Shown here: positions 1 through 7,221 of the stretch, piece after piece
Numbering within the stretch: the stretch's first letter is position 1
Layout of the letters: the number at the start of each line of letters is the position of its first letter
Program-made: the position numbers and the translations under genes
Notes under the pieces: generated by a model
Told to the model about the DNA's origin: nothing
The model's input: only the letters and a program-made list of their open reading frames with translations
Database searches by the model: none
DNA from: DASRVA01 sp050732935
GTDB lineage: Bacteria; Gemmatimonadota; Gemmatimonadetes; JACCXV01; JAHWKZ01
Direction: 5' to 3'
NCBI GenBank assembly: GCA_050732935.1
Contig: JBOHRW010000017.1
Coordinates: 1 to 26,443 of the forward strand
DNA: 26,443 nt

Positions 1-5
1 GACGC

Positions 6-1028
6 ATGCAGATTCGGGGGCTCATGCGCCGTCCCGTCGTAGTCTTCTTCCTCGTCGTCATGGCCATTCTCGGATTCGGTGTTGGGGAACCCCGCGCCCA
101 GTCCGACGAGAACGGTGGCCTGATCGGCCTCGTGCTGCCGCTTGGCGCCCGCACGATCGGCCAGGGCCGCGCGGTCGTCGCCGAACGCGCCGAGCTGCAG
201 GCCCTGCCCTACAACCCCGCCGCGGTTCACGGGCTCGATCGGGGCGCCGTCACCTACAGCCGCTTCGAGGGGGCCGACGTCGGAGACGATCTGTCGGGGT
301 TCAACGGGAACTATCTTGCCGCGGCCTATGTCGGGGGATGGGGTACCCTGGCAGGACATTTCGTCTATCAGGATCTGGGAGAGGTGATTCTGACGGAGAC
401 GTCGCCGGATCCCATCGGAACCATCGACCTCGCCGAATGGGTGGTTGGCGTCACGTATGCCGGCGAGTTCCGCGAGAAGCTGGCCTACGGCTTGACCGCC
501 AAGTGGTACCGCTCCGACCTCGGTGTCGTCGAGGCGAGCGGTCCGGCGTTCGATGCGGGCCTCGTCTATCGCCCCAGGACGACTCTGCCTCTCGCGCTCG
601 CCGCCTCGCTCCGGAATCTGGGGCCCGACCTCGAGTTCGAGGACACAGGCGAGGGTCCCGCCGGGACCGAGACGGGAGGCGAGGAGTCGCTGCCCTCCCG
701 CGTGCGCGTGGGCGTCGCGATCGATCGAGATCTACCCGGAACCTACGGCCTGCGGTTTCTCTTCGACATCGAGAGCGATCTCCGCGAGCTGTCGACATCG
801 AGTCAGCATTTCGGCGCCGTCCTGTCGGTGCACGACTTGATCGAGGTGCGCGGTGGCGTCCTTCTCGCTGACAATCCTTTCGTCGAAGAAGGCGACGGGG
901 ACCACCAGCTGGGAGGGGCATTCGGCATCGGGTTCCATCTGGCGGGCTTCGAAGCCGACATCTCCCGCGAGGTCTCCGTCAGCGAGCTCGGCGACGAAAC
1001 CCATTTCGGCGTCGGATGGCGCTTCTGA
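6..1028 (+). CDS. PorV/PorQ-type outer-membrane beta-barrel protein
   Basis: Predicted secreted outer-membrane barrel of the PorV/PorQ (FadL-like, UPF0164-type) family. A basic start and a hydrophobic stretch (residues 7-27) end in a signal-peptidase-like GEPRAQS site. The mature part opens with the family-typical block of glycines followed by YNPAAV, the segment in which these proteins name early-strand Asn-Pro-Ala residues. Alternating short beta-like stretches follow, and the chain ends in a C-terminal Phe (GVGWRF), as is usual for barrel proteins. At 340 residues it fits the family. A second ATG at 24 gives a cleaner signal peptide (MRRPVVVFF) and is the better start if nothing upstream argues otherwise. 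The stop overlaps the start of the next gene (TGATG), so the two are probably translationally coupled. The substrate is unknown. The family occurs in type IX secretion and in surface-lipoprotein systems, but no other such gene is visible here. Confidence 0.75.
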   Translation: MQIRGLMRRPVVVFFLVVMAILGFGVGEPRAQSDENGGLIGLVLPLGARTIGQGRAVVAERAELQALPYNPAAVHGLDRGAVTYSRFEGADVGDDLSGFNGNYLAAAYVGGWGTLAGHFVYQDLGEVILTETSPDPIGTIDLAEWVVGVTYAGEFREKLAYGLTAKWYRSDLGVVEASGPAFDAGLVYRPRTTLPLALAASLRNLGPDLEFEDTGEGPAGTETGGEESLPSRVRVGVAIDRDLPGTYGLRFLFDIESDLRELSTSSQHFGAVLSVHDLIEVRGGVLLADNPFVEEGDGDHQLGGAFGIGFHLAGFEADISREVSVSELGDETHFGVGWRF

Positions 1029-2032
1029 TGCGCGGGTCGCGACCGGTGCCCGGCCAACGGGCGCGCGGTGCGGCGGCCGCGTGGATTCCCCTCATCTTCT
1101 TCGCCTGCGGTGGCGATCTGGCCGACGAGGTCGTGATCCTCCACACCGGCGACACCTATGGCTACTTCGACACCTGCGGGTGCCGGTCCGATTCGACCGG
1201 AGGGCTGGCGAAGCGCGCCTGGGTCATCGACAGCCTGCGCCGTTCCTCCGACGAGCCGATCTTCGTGTTCGACACCGGCGATTTCAGCGGCGGGGACAAC
1301 GAGGTCGGCGCGGTGATGGGGAGGACCCTGGTCGAGGCCATGGACCTGATGCAGTACGACGCCTTCACCCTGGGCGAGTGGGACCTCAACCACGGCCCGG
1401 CGTTTCTCAGGTCCGTCATCGAGGGAACCTCCATGAGCTGGGTCCACACGAACTACGACGTGGTGGGCCTGGAGGACCTCGGTCAGCGATCTCTAGTCTT
1501 GGAGCGCGGAGGCCGGCGGATAGGCGTGATCGGTCTCTACAATCCCACGATCCTGCTCGAGAGAGCGATGCGGGACAGCGTGGTCGTCGAGGACATCGTG
1601 GAGAGCGCCCGCCGTGCCGTCGACGACCTGAGGCGCCAGGACGTGGATCTCGTCGTAGCTCTCAGTCACCTCTCGTACAAGGGCAGCCGGGCGCTAGCGG
1701 AATACGTGCCGGGCATCGATCTGATCTTGAGCGGCCATGGGGGGAAATCGCTGAGCGGGCCCGAGCAGGTGGTTCCCGAGACGTGGGTGGCCGCCGCAGG
1801 CGATCTCGGCCGCTGGGTGGCCCGGACGCGTTTGGAGCTCGGAGGCGATCCCGTGCGGGTCGAGTCGGTGGAGGGCGACCTGATCGTCATGGTCCCCAGC
1901 CTGCCGAACGATCCACGGCTGGATCCGCTGTTCGCTCGCTACGAGGAGAGACGCCAGGAACTGATGCAGAGGAAGATCGAACGGGCGGCCTCCTCGCGGC
2001 GGACCTTGGCGCCGGAACGAACGCTCCCGTAA
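1028..2032 (+). CDS. Degenerate 5'-nucleotidase/metallophosphatase-like lipoprotein
   Basis: Resembles the N-terminal metallophosphatase domain of UshA-type 5'-nucleotidases, but with eroded metal sites. From the ATG at 1028 (TGATG overlap with the barrel gene) the protein has 334 residues. A hydrophobic stretch ends in FFAC-GG, a probable lipidation site at Cys27, though the lipobox is not ideal. The first motif reads HTGDTYG (39-45), where active enzymes have a DxH pair. It is followed at once by CGC (50-52) and a GGLAKR segment. The next blocks are FDTGDF (81-86) and GEWDLNHG (116-123) where GNH(D/E) is expected. SHLS is kept, and the final GHxH block is SGHGG. The Asp residues are largely kept, whereas the His/Asn ligands of the first, third and last motifs are replaced. 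The C-terminal substrate domain of UshA is absent. I infer a periplasmic or outer-membrane-anchored protein that may bind rather than hydrolyse. An upstream start at 1016 is possible but lacks the coupling. Confidence 0.7.
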   Translation: MRGSRPVPGQRARGAAAAWIPLIFFACGGDLADEVVILHTGDTYGYFDTCGCRSDSTGGLAKRAWVIDSLRRSSDEPIFVFDTGDFSGGDNEVGAVMGRTLVEAMDLMQYDAFTLGEWDLNHGPAFLRSVIEGTSMSWVHTNYDVVGLEDLGQRSLVLERGGRRIGVIGLYNPTILLERAMRDSVVVEDIVESARRAVDDLRRQDVDLVVALSHLSYKGSRALAEYVPGIDLILSGHGGKSLSGPEQVVPETWVAAAGDLGRWVARTRLELGGDPVRVESVEGDLIVMVPSLPNDPRLDPLFARYEERRQELMQRKIERAASSRRTLAPERTLP

Positions 2033-2052
2033 CCCAGAGCTGAGGTGACGCC

Positions 2053-2601
2053 GTGGCCTTCGTCGCCAAGGAGATGTGCCTGACGCGCGGTGTCGGCCGG
2101 CATCGCGAGAAGTTGGCTTCGTTCGAGCTCGCCCTGCGCGATGCCGGCATCGCCGAGTACAACCTCGTGCGCGTCTCGAGCATCTTCCCGCCGGAGTGCA
2201 AACTGATCCCCCGCAAGGAAGGCCTGCCGAAGCTCTTGCCAGGTCAAGTGTTGTACACGGTGATCGCCGAATCGGCGACCAGCGAGCCGAATCGGCTGAT
2301 CGCGGCATCGATCGGCATGGCGATTCCACGCGATCGCACCCGCTACGGCTACCTCTCCGAGCACCACTCCTACGGCGAGACCGATCAGAAGGCGGGCGAC
2401 TATGCCGAGGATCTGGCGGCCCAGATGCTGGCCACGACCCTGGGGGTGGAGTTCAATGCGGAGGCGGCGTGGGACGAGCGCAAGGAGCTCTGGCGGATCT
2501 CCGACGAGATCTACACGACACGCAACATCACGCAGTCCGCGGTGGGGGACAAGGACGGTCGCTGGACGACGGTGGTGGCCGCTGCCGTGCTCATCTCCTG
2601 A
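2053..2601 (+). CDS. pdaD: Pyruvoyl-dependent arginine decarboxylase
   Basis: Converts arginine to agmatine and CO2, using a pyruvoyl group made by self-cleavage of the proenzyme. The family signature is plain: NLVRVSSIFPP places the cleavage between Ser42 and Ser43, and Ser43 becomes the pyruvoyl group. Glu103 in GYLSEHH matches the catalytic acid of the Methanocaldococcus enzyme. The length of 182 residues is typical. The start is GTG at 2053, with a TGAGGTG Shine-Dalgarno-like sequence at 2041-2047. The next gene, 13 bases downstream, is agmatinase, so the two make a putrescine route arginine to agmatine to putrescine plus urea. This enzyme class is best known from archaea and chlamydiae, and is scattered in other bacteria. 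The product is cytoplasmic. I see nothing broken. Confidence 0.93.
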   Translation: MAFVAKEMCLTRGVGRHREKLASFELALRDAGIAEYNLVRVSSIFPPECKLIPRKEGLPKLLPGQVLYTVIAESATSEPNRLIAASIGMAIPRDRTRYGYLSEHHSYGETDQKAGDYAEDLAAQMLATTLGVEFNAEAAWDERKELWRISDEIYTTRNITQSAVGDKDGRWTTVVAAAVLIS

Positions 2602-2614
2602 GGGCCGGGGCGTC

Positions 2615-3478
2615 TTGACTGCGCCGCTCTTCCTGGGCCTGAAGGAGGCGGATGCAGGATATGCGGACGCCGTCGCCGTCGTCGTCCCCGTGCCTTACGA
2701 GCGGACGGTGTCTTACGGCGCCGGGACCGCGCACGGGCCGGCGGCGATACTGGAGGCGTCGGGTTATATCGAGCTCTACGACGAGGTGCTGGGCGAAGAG
2801 CCCTGGCGGAGAGGAATCCACACCGCGGCCGAGGTCTCTCCGCAGGACGATCCGGAGGCCTTCCTGGCGGCGCTCCGAGAGCGGGCGTCCCAGCTGTACA
2901 CGGACGGGAAGTTCCCGGTCTTCCTCGGCGGCGAGCACAGCCTGACGGCGGGACCCGTCCGAGCCGCCCGTGATGCCTTCGAGGACCTCTCGGTTCTCCA
3001 GCTCGACGCCCACGCGGACCTGCGCGACGAGTACCATGGGACGCCCTGGTCGCACGCCTCCGTGATGCGACGCGTGCACGAGCTGGGGGTACCGGTCGTC
3101 CCGGTCGGCATACGGGCGGTTTCACCCGAGGAGATCGAGTTCATCCGGGCTCATGACCTGCCCGTCTTCTGGTCGCACCGCATCGCCCACGGCGACGAGT
3201 GGATGGAGACCGCGCTGTCGGCGCTGACGGACACCATCTATCTTACCTTCGATGTGGACTTTTTCGATCCTTCCCTCGTTCCGGCGACCGGCACACCGGA
3301 GCCGGGCGGCGGTTTCTGGCACGAGACCATGCGCTTTCTGGGACGTGTCTTCCGCGAGAAGACGGTGATCGGGATGGACGTCGTGGAGCTGGCTCCCATC
3401 GAGGGGTTTCACGCCCCGGACTTCGTGGTGGCGAGGTTGGTGTATAGAACGATCGGATACCGCCTCCACGAATGGTGA
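2615..3478 (+). CDS. speB: Agmatinase (agmatine ureohydrolase)
   Basis: Hydrolyses agmatine to putrescine and urea with a binuclear Mn centre. Ureohydrolase family motifs are all present: GGEHS (Gly105-Ser109, His108 a metal ligand), DAHADLR (Asp131, His133, Asp135), a His147 loop (WSHAS), and FDVDFFDPS (Asp213, Asp215). Family-typical TGTPEPGG and DVVELAP blocks follow. The start is TTG at 2615, 13 bases after the decarboxylase stop, with the G-rich run 2602-2610 as the likely ribosome site. The reading frame stays open further upstream, but only as a shadow of the decarboxylase gene. The protein of 287 residues matches bacterial/archaeal SpeB. It forms a substrate-product pair with the gene before it and is probably cotranscribed with it. 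Confidence 0.93.
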   Translation: MTAPLFLGLKEADAGYADAVAVVVPVPYERTVSYGAGTAHGPAAILEASGYIELYDEVLGEEPWRRGIHTAAEVSPQDDPEAFLAALRERASQLYTDGKFPVFLGGEHSLTAGPVRAARDAFEDLSVLQLDAHADLRDEYHGTPWSHASVMRRVHELGVPVVPVGIRAVSPEEIEFIRAHDLPVFWSHRIAHGDEWMETALSALTDTIYLTFDVDFFDPSLVPATGTPEPGGGFWHETMRFLGRVFREKTVIGMDVVELAPIEGFHAPDFVVARLVYRTIGYRLHEW

Positions 3479-3499
3479 CGGGCGCCGAAGATGGCCGCG

Positions 3500-3514
3500 A
3501 CCCGCTTCGCGGGT
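3500..3514. terminator. Short hairpin after speB, possible terminator
   Basis: ACCCGC-TTC-GCGGGT forms a perfect 6-bp stem 22 bases after the speB stop. There is no T-tract, so intrinsic termination is uncertain. The rest of 3479-3634 holds no open frame that looks coding. Confidence 0.3.
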
Positions 3515-3586
3515 GCTCGCAGTGCCCCTCGGCCGCTCTCGACGGGCGCGCGGCTTGCATAGAGCAGGGCGGTCCCTGAACTTCTC

Positions 3587-3601
3587 TCTCGAGTTTCGAG
3601 A
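3587..3601. promoter_or_regulatory. Inverted repeat upstream of tlpA-like gene
   Basis: TCTCGA-GTT-TCGAGA is a perfect 6-3-6 inverted repeat, 33 bases before the GTG start of the thioredoxin gene. It could be an operator or a small hairpin in the 5' leader. I see no convincing -35/-10 pair around it, and its function is unknown. Confidence 0.3.
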
Positions 3602-3634
3602 ACGGCGCTTCCCTCCACGGCGTAGGAAACATAC

Positions 3635-4231
3635 GTGAGGACGATCTGGAAGAACCGCTTCCCGCTGCTGCTCCTCGCGGCTCTCGTGGCTGCCTGTGGG
3701 AGCGGAATCGAGGACCGACCGGGGGACGGGGATGGCGGCTCCGAGGGCACGTCGGCTCCGACCGGGCGGGTCGCCCCCGGTTTCGCGCTGGAGACGCTCG
3801 AGGGGGGCTCGCTGACGCTCGCTGAGCTGGGCGAGGACCGGAAAGCCGTGCTCATGAATTTCTGGGCCTCGTGGTGCGAGCCGTGCAAGGAGGAGATCCC
3901 GGTCCTGATCGCCCTGCACGAAGAGTACCGCGACCGGGGCTTCATGGTGCTGGGGGCCACCGTCGACGACCTTCCCAGGGACTCGCGGGCGTTCGCCGCG
4001 GAGATGGAGGTACCGTACCCGTCCGTCATCACCACGCCGAAGATGCGCGAGGAGTGGGCCCTCGCGCCATGGCTTCCGACGACCTTGCTCATCGTCGACG
4101 GACGAATCGTCGAGGAGTGGGTCGGCCCGCAGACGCGGGACGCATTCGAATACCCGATCCGCGTCGCCCTCGGGCTGGCTCCGCCGCTCCAGGACGTGAT
4201 CGAGACCGCCGCCGGGCAGCCACGCGACTGA
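3635..4231 (+). CDS. TlpA/ResA-like thioredoxin lipoprotein
   Basis: Periplasmic membrane-anchored thiol-disulfide oxidoreductase. It starts at GTG 3635. A lysine/arginine-containing start and a hydrophobic core end in the lipobox LVAAC (Cys21). A low-complexity Gly/Asp/Ser linker (22-45) follows, then a thioredoxin fold of the AhpC/TSA-redoxin type. The active site is WASWCEPCKEE (Cys81, Cys84), in the family form WCxPC. A conserved cis-proline block follows (WLPTTLLI). The 198 residues suit a TlpA/ResA lipoprotein. The ccdA gene begins 1 base after its stop. That arrangement suggests CcdA passes electrons from cytoplasmic thioredoxin to this protein, for cytochrome c maturation or periplasmic disulfide reduction. 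The exact client is unknown because no cytochrome gene is in the window. Confidence 0.9.
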   Translation: MRTIWKNRFPLLLLAALVAACGSGIEDRPGDGDGGSEGTSAPTGRVAPGFALETLEGGSLTLAELGEDRKAVLMNFWASWCEPCKEEIPVLIALHEEYRDRGFMVLGATVDDLPRDSRAFAAEMEVPYPSVITTPKMREEWALAPWLPTTLLIVDGRIVEEWVGPQTRDAFEYPIRVALGLAPPLQDVIETAAGQPRD

Positions 4232-4232
4232 C

Positions 4233-4988
4233 ATGTCCGGAGAGCTCTCTTTCGCGGTCGCTTTCGCGGCCGGCGTGGTTTCCTTCCTCAGCCCCTGCGT
4301 GCTGCCGCTCTTCCCCTCCTATCTGTCGTTCATCACCGGCCTGACGTTCGACGAGCTCGCCGACCCCGGCCCGGAAGCCAGGGGAAGGGTGCGTCGACTG
4401 ACGGTGGTGCACTCGCTGATGTTCATCCTCGGCTTCACGCTCGTGTTCATCGCGCTGGGCGCGTCGGCAACGGCGGTGGGGCAGTTCATGCGTTCGAACC
4501 AAGTGTGGATACGACGACTCGCCGGTGCCGTCATCGTCCTGTTCGGGCTCCACATCACCGGCCTTCTGACGTTTCCGTTCCTGCGGCGCGAACGGCGCGT
4601 CCACTTGCGTGACCGGCCGGCAGGACTGCTGGGGTCGGTCGTGGTGGGATTCTCGTTTGGGGCCGGCTGGACCCCGTGCATCGGCCCGATCCTGGGAGCG
4701 ATCCTGACGATGGCCGGCACCCGTGCGGAGCTCCGGGAGGGGGTCGTCATGCTCGCCGTGTATTCCGCCGGGCTGGGCCTCCCCTTCTTCGCCGCCGCGG
4801 TGGGGTTCAATTCCTTTCTGACCGCTTTCCGTAGCGCCCGGAGGTGGATGCGCCCGATCGAGATCGGGAGCGGCCTGGTCCTGGTGGCCGTGGGCATCCT
4901 CATCTTCACCAACACGTTCGCCGTACTGGCGGCGTATCTGAACCGGGTGCTGTTGCCGCTCTTCCCCTTTATCGCCGAAAACATCTAG
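4233..4988 (+). CDS. ccdA: CcdA/DsbD-family transmembrane reductant transporter
   Basis: Inner-membrane protein that carries reducing power from cytoplasmic thioredoxin to periplasmic thiol proteins. It has about six hydrophobic segments. The two redox cysteines of the family lie in SPCVLPL (Cys22) and GWTPCIGP (Cys149), each next to the usual helix-breaking prolines. The 251 residues are typical for CcdA without the DsbD soluble domains. The start ATG lies 1 base after the stop of the TlpA-like lipoprotein, so the pair is an operon. No cytochrome c gene is nearby to fix the pathway. Confidence 0.93.
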   Translation: MSGELSFAVAFAAGVVSFLSPCVLPLFPSYLSFITGLTFDELADPGPEARGRVRRLTVVHSLMFILGFTLVFIALGASATAVGQFMRSNQVWIRRLAGAVIVLFGLHITGLLTFPFLRRERRVHLRDRPAGLLGSVVVGFSFGAGWTPCIGPILGAILTMAGTRAELREGVVMLAVYSAGLGLPFFAAAVGFNSFLTAFRSARRWMRPIEIGSGLVLVAVGILIFTNTFAVLAAYLNRVLLPLFPFIAENI

Positions 4989-5010
4989 GGGGAGGCGCTG
5001 AGCGCCCCCC
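4988..5010. terminator. GC-rich hairpin at the end of ccdA
   Basis: GGCGC-TGA-GCGCC (4994-5006) is flanked by a G-run and a C-run that can extend the stem with one bulged A. It begins at the last base of the ccdA stop codon. It has no T-tract. I read it as a probable transcript end or mRNA-stabilising hairpin. Confidence 0.35.
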
Positions 5011-5133
5011 TGCAAAGGGAACGCGATCCAATCCACGCTTCGAGATGTCTCCCCGGCTGTGGTCGGGAGGGGGCGCCGTCCCTACATTGCGCGCGCGGAG
5101 ACGCGCTCCCCTTATGTCAGCCGGAGAGCCTGC

Positions 5134-5319
5134 ATGGACTGGTTCTACCTCTACTTCATCGGCTTCCTCACCCTCATCGCGGCCGTTGGCATGGCGTTGA
5201 ACATGATCGGCATATCCGCCTCCTGGATCTTCGTCGTCTGTCTGGCTCTCTTCGGTGTCGCGGTCATGAGCGCCGTGAAGCGCACGCGGAGAGGTGCCCC
5301 GGACGACGAGGCGGGCTGA
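5134..5319 (+). CDS. Small two-helix membrane protein of unknown function
   Basis: A 61-residue protein with two hydrophobic segments (about residues 3-24 and 27-46) and a basic, charged tail (VKRTRRGAPDDEAG). That pattern fits a small inner-membrane protein with its C-terminus in the cytoplasm. I do not recognise the family. The ATG at 5134 is preceded by GGAGAG (5123-5128), a good ribosome site. The open frame reaches back to 5059, but that part is Arg-rich and has no ribosome site. A TACATT hexamer at 5083-5088 could be a -10 element. The YbbR gene starts 6 bases after the stop, so the two are probably cotranscribed. Confidence 0.6.
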   Translation: MDWFYLYFIGFLTLIAAVGMALNMIGISASWIFVVCLALFGVAVMSAVKRTRRGAPDDEAG

Positions 5320-5325
5320 TCGGAC

Positions 5326-6018
5326 TTGGCGGGGCTCGCTGCTCAGCTCCGCGACCTGTTCACCCAGAACCTGGGCTATAAGGTCGTGGCCCTGCTGCTG
5401 GGTCTCCTGCTCTGGTTCGACGTGACCACGGACGAGACCGCGGTCATCGAGTACCCTGTACCCCTCAGCATCGCCGTCGAGGGACGCGACATGATCATCA
5501 CCAACGACGTGCCTCACGAAGTCGACGTCCGCTTTTCCGGGTCGGGGAAGGAGCTGCTTCGTCTCGACAAGGACCAGCTGGCGATTCGCAAGGAGGTGCG
5601 TGGCGGAGAGAGTGACACCCTTCAGGTGGACCTGAGTCCCCAGGACGTGCAGCGACCCGGTGACCTCGACGTCGTCCCCACCGCGGTCGTGCCCGGCCGG
5701 ATCACGGTCGTCACCGACCGTTTTATCGAGAGGACGGTGCCGCTCGCGCCGGTCGGCGCGCCCGACACGGGCGAAGGCTACCAGGTCGTGAACCTGCAGG
5801 TGGATCCACGCCGCGTTACGGTGCGGGGGATCACCGCGGAGGTCCGCCCGATCGGCTCACTCCCCCTCGACCTGTCGCAGATCGCCCCGGGTCCAGGGTC
5901 GTTCGACGAGCGGCTCGAGATCGCCGTTCCCGAGAGCCTCGGCACCGTACGGGTTACGCCGGACAGCGTGCGCATCCGGGGGCGGGTCGCGCCCCTCCGA
6001 CCGGAGGTCGAGGAGTGA
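5326..6018 (+). CDS. YbbR-domain membrane-anchored protein (CdaR-like)
   Basis: The N-terminus has one membrane helix of the YbbR type (NLGYKVVALLLGLLLWFDV, about residues 14-32). Two or more YbbR repeats follow outside the membrane, seen as recurring PV-L-I-V...P..V.VR.SG.. and DP..VTVRG patterns (about 45-125 and 125-225). In Firmicutes YbbR/CdaR binds the diadenylate cyclase CdaA and tunes c-di-AMP. No cyclase gene lies in this window, so that role is not shown. The start is TTG at 5326, 6 bases after the preceding small membrane protein. The stop overlaps the tsaD start (GTGA). It has 230 residues, shorter than four-repeat CdaR proteins. Confidence 0.8.
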   Translation: MAGLAAQLRDLFTQNLGYKVVALLLGLLLWFDVTTDETAVIEYPVPLSIAVEGRDMIITNDVPHEVDVRFSGSGKELLRLDKDQLAIRKEVRGGESDTLQVDLSPQDVQRPGDLDVVPTAVVPGRITVVTDRFIERTVPLAPVGAPDTGEGYQVVNLQVDPRRVTVRGITAEVRPIGSLPLDLSQIAPGPGSFDERLEIAVPESLGTVRVTPDSVRIRGRVAPLRPEVEE

Positions 6019-7016
6019 CGTCGATCACGCTGGGAATCGAGACGTCGTGCGATGACACGTCGATCGCCGTCCTCGAAGGCGAGAGCCGGCTCCTGGCCAA
6101 CGAGGTGAGCTCTCAGATCGAGCACGAGGAGTACGGAGGCGTCGTGCCCGAGCTCGCGAGCCGTGCCCACGTCGTCAACATCCTTCCGGTATTCCATCGC
6201 GCGCTCGACCAGGCCGATCTGCGGCCCGAGGCCATCGACTTGATCGGCGTGACCCACACCCCCGGGCTGATCGGCTCGCTGCTTGTCGGCGGGGCGTTCG
6301 CCCAGGGGTTGGCCCTGGCGACGGCGCGTCCGCTGGTCCCCGTTCACCATCTCGAGGCCCACGTCGTCGCCAACCTGCTGGACCATCCCTCGCTGGAGCT
6401 TCCGGCGGTCGCCCTGATCGTCTCGGGCGGACATACCCTGCTGGTGTACGTTCGGGAGTGGAGGCGGTACGAGGTGCTGGGAAGGACCCGGGATGATGCG
6501 GCCGGCGAGGCCTTCGACAAGGTGGCCAAGCTCCTCGGGCTGGGCTTTCCGGGCGGACCGGTGATCGAAAGGCGGGCCCGACAGGGGGACGCCTCGACGA
6601 TTCGCTTCCCTCGTCCCATGCTGGATCACGAGGGCTACGATTTTTCCTTCTCCGGACTGAAGACGGCTGTCCTTCACTGGGTCGAGGAACATGGGCCCGA
6701 GGAGGTCGAGGCGCGGCTCGACGACGTGTGTGCTGCATTCCAGGCCGCCGCGGTGGAAGTCCTCGCCGACAAGACGGCCAGGGCGGCCGCCGATCGCGAT
6801 GTTCCGACCGTTCTGCTGGCCGGCGGCGTGGCCTGCAACCAAGCGCTGAGAACGGAGGTCCGCGAGCGGGCGGGGGGCCGGGCTCGGGTGCTGTGGCCAC
6901 GCCCCGTCCTTTGTACCGACAACGGGGCCATGATCGCGCGCACCGCCGTGCTCCGCCGGGACGAGGCGATCAGGCCGGGAGAATTCGATGTGCTCGCCAG
7001 CAGCCCGCTGGCCTGA
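6015..7016 (+). CDS. tsaD: tRNA N6-adenosine threonylcarbamoyltransferase
   Basis: Transfers threonylcarbamoyl from TC-AMP to A37 of ANN-reading tRNAs, in complex with TsaB and TsaE. It is an ASKHA-fold protein of 333 residues, full length. The N-terminus LGIETSCDDTS is the family's nucleotide-binding start. The metal motif HHLEAH gives His112 and His116. GGHTLL, GEAFDKVAKLLGL.FPGG, FSFSGLKTAV, LAGGVACNQALR and CTDNGAMIA follow in the expected order. The GTG start overlaps the ybbR stop by 4 bases, indicating coupling. tsaB and tsaE are not in the window. Confidence 0.97.
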   Translation: MTSITLGIETSCDDTSIAVLEGESRLLANEVSSQIEHEEYGGVVPELASRAHVVNILPVFHRALDQADLRPEAIDLIGVTHTPGLIGSLLVGGAFAQGLALATARPLVPVHHLEAHVVANLLDHPSLELPAVALIVSGGHTLLVYVREWRRYEVLGRTRDDAAGEAFDKVAKLLGLGFPGGPVIERRARQGDASTIRFPRPMLDHEGYDFSFSGLKTAVLHWVEEHGPEEVEARLDDVCAAFQAAAVEVLADKTARAAADRDVPTVLLAGGVACNQALRTEVRERAGGRARVLWPRPVLCTDNGAMIARTAVLRRDEAIRPGEFDVLASSPLA

Positions 7017-7046
7017 GGCGCAGAGTTTTCCACAACCCTGGTGTCC

Positions 7047-7068
7047 GTCACCCGACGACACGGGTGAC
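7047..7068. terminator. Perfect 8-bp inverted repeat after tsaD
   Basis: GTCACCCG-ACGACA-CGGGTGAC is a perfect 8-bp stem with a 6-base loop, 30 bases after the tsaD stop. No T-run follows directly. It may end the tsaD transcript or be an operator for the regulator gene downstream. Confidence 0.4.
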
Positions 7069-7093
7069 TCGAGGGTGGCGACCGACGGTATGG

Positions 7094-7124
7094 CTGCAGC
7101 GAACGGCGGCAGGGCTCGGTTTTT
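7094..7124 (+). terminator. Weak hairpin followed by T5
   Basis: CTGCAGC and GCGGCAG pair with one mismatch around a 5-base loop (7094-7112). Seven bases later comes TTTTT (7120-7124). The gap between stem and T-run is long, so this is a weak terminator candidate. The remainder of 7017-7221 shows no coding potential. Confidence 0.22.
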
Positions 7125-7134
7125 GCTGGCGCGA

Positions 7135-7164
7135 TTGACATTTCCAGCGTAGATCGGCTATTCC
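7135..7164 (+). promoter_or_regulatory. Sigma-70-type promoter for the sigma-54 activator gene
   Basis: A perfect TTGACA (7135-7140) is followed after 18 bases by TATTCC (7159-7164), or after 17 bases by CTATTC. The -10 is poor, but this is the best -35 in the window. It sits about 60 bases before an ATG with AAGAGG (7211-7216) as its ribosome site. Confidence 0.45.
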
Positions 7165-7221
7165 TGAACCGGGTCCCACCATCCACCGGTCACGCTCGCA
7201 AGGCGTCGAAAAGAGGTCCGC

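Noticed and set aside
6..1028. Evidence for a type IX secretion system
   Set aside because: A PorV/PorQ-like barrel alone is not enough. No other por/spr genes or C-terminal sorting domains are in the window.
853..2043. 396-codon plus-strand open frame
   Set aside because: Overlaps the barrel and phosphatase-like genes in another frame. Its translation is Arg/Gly-rich without motifs.
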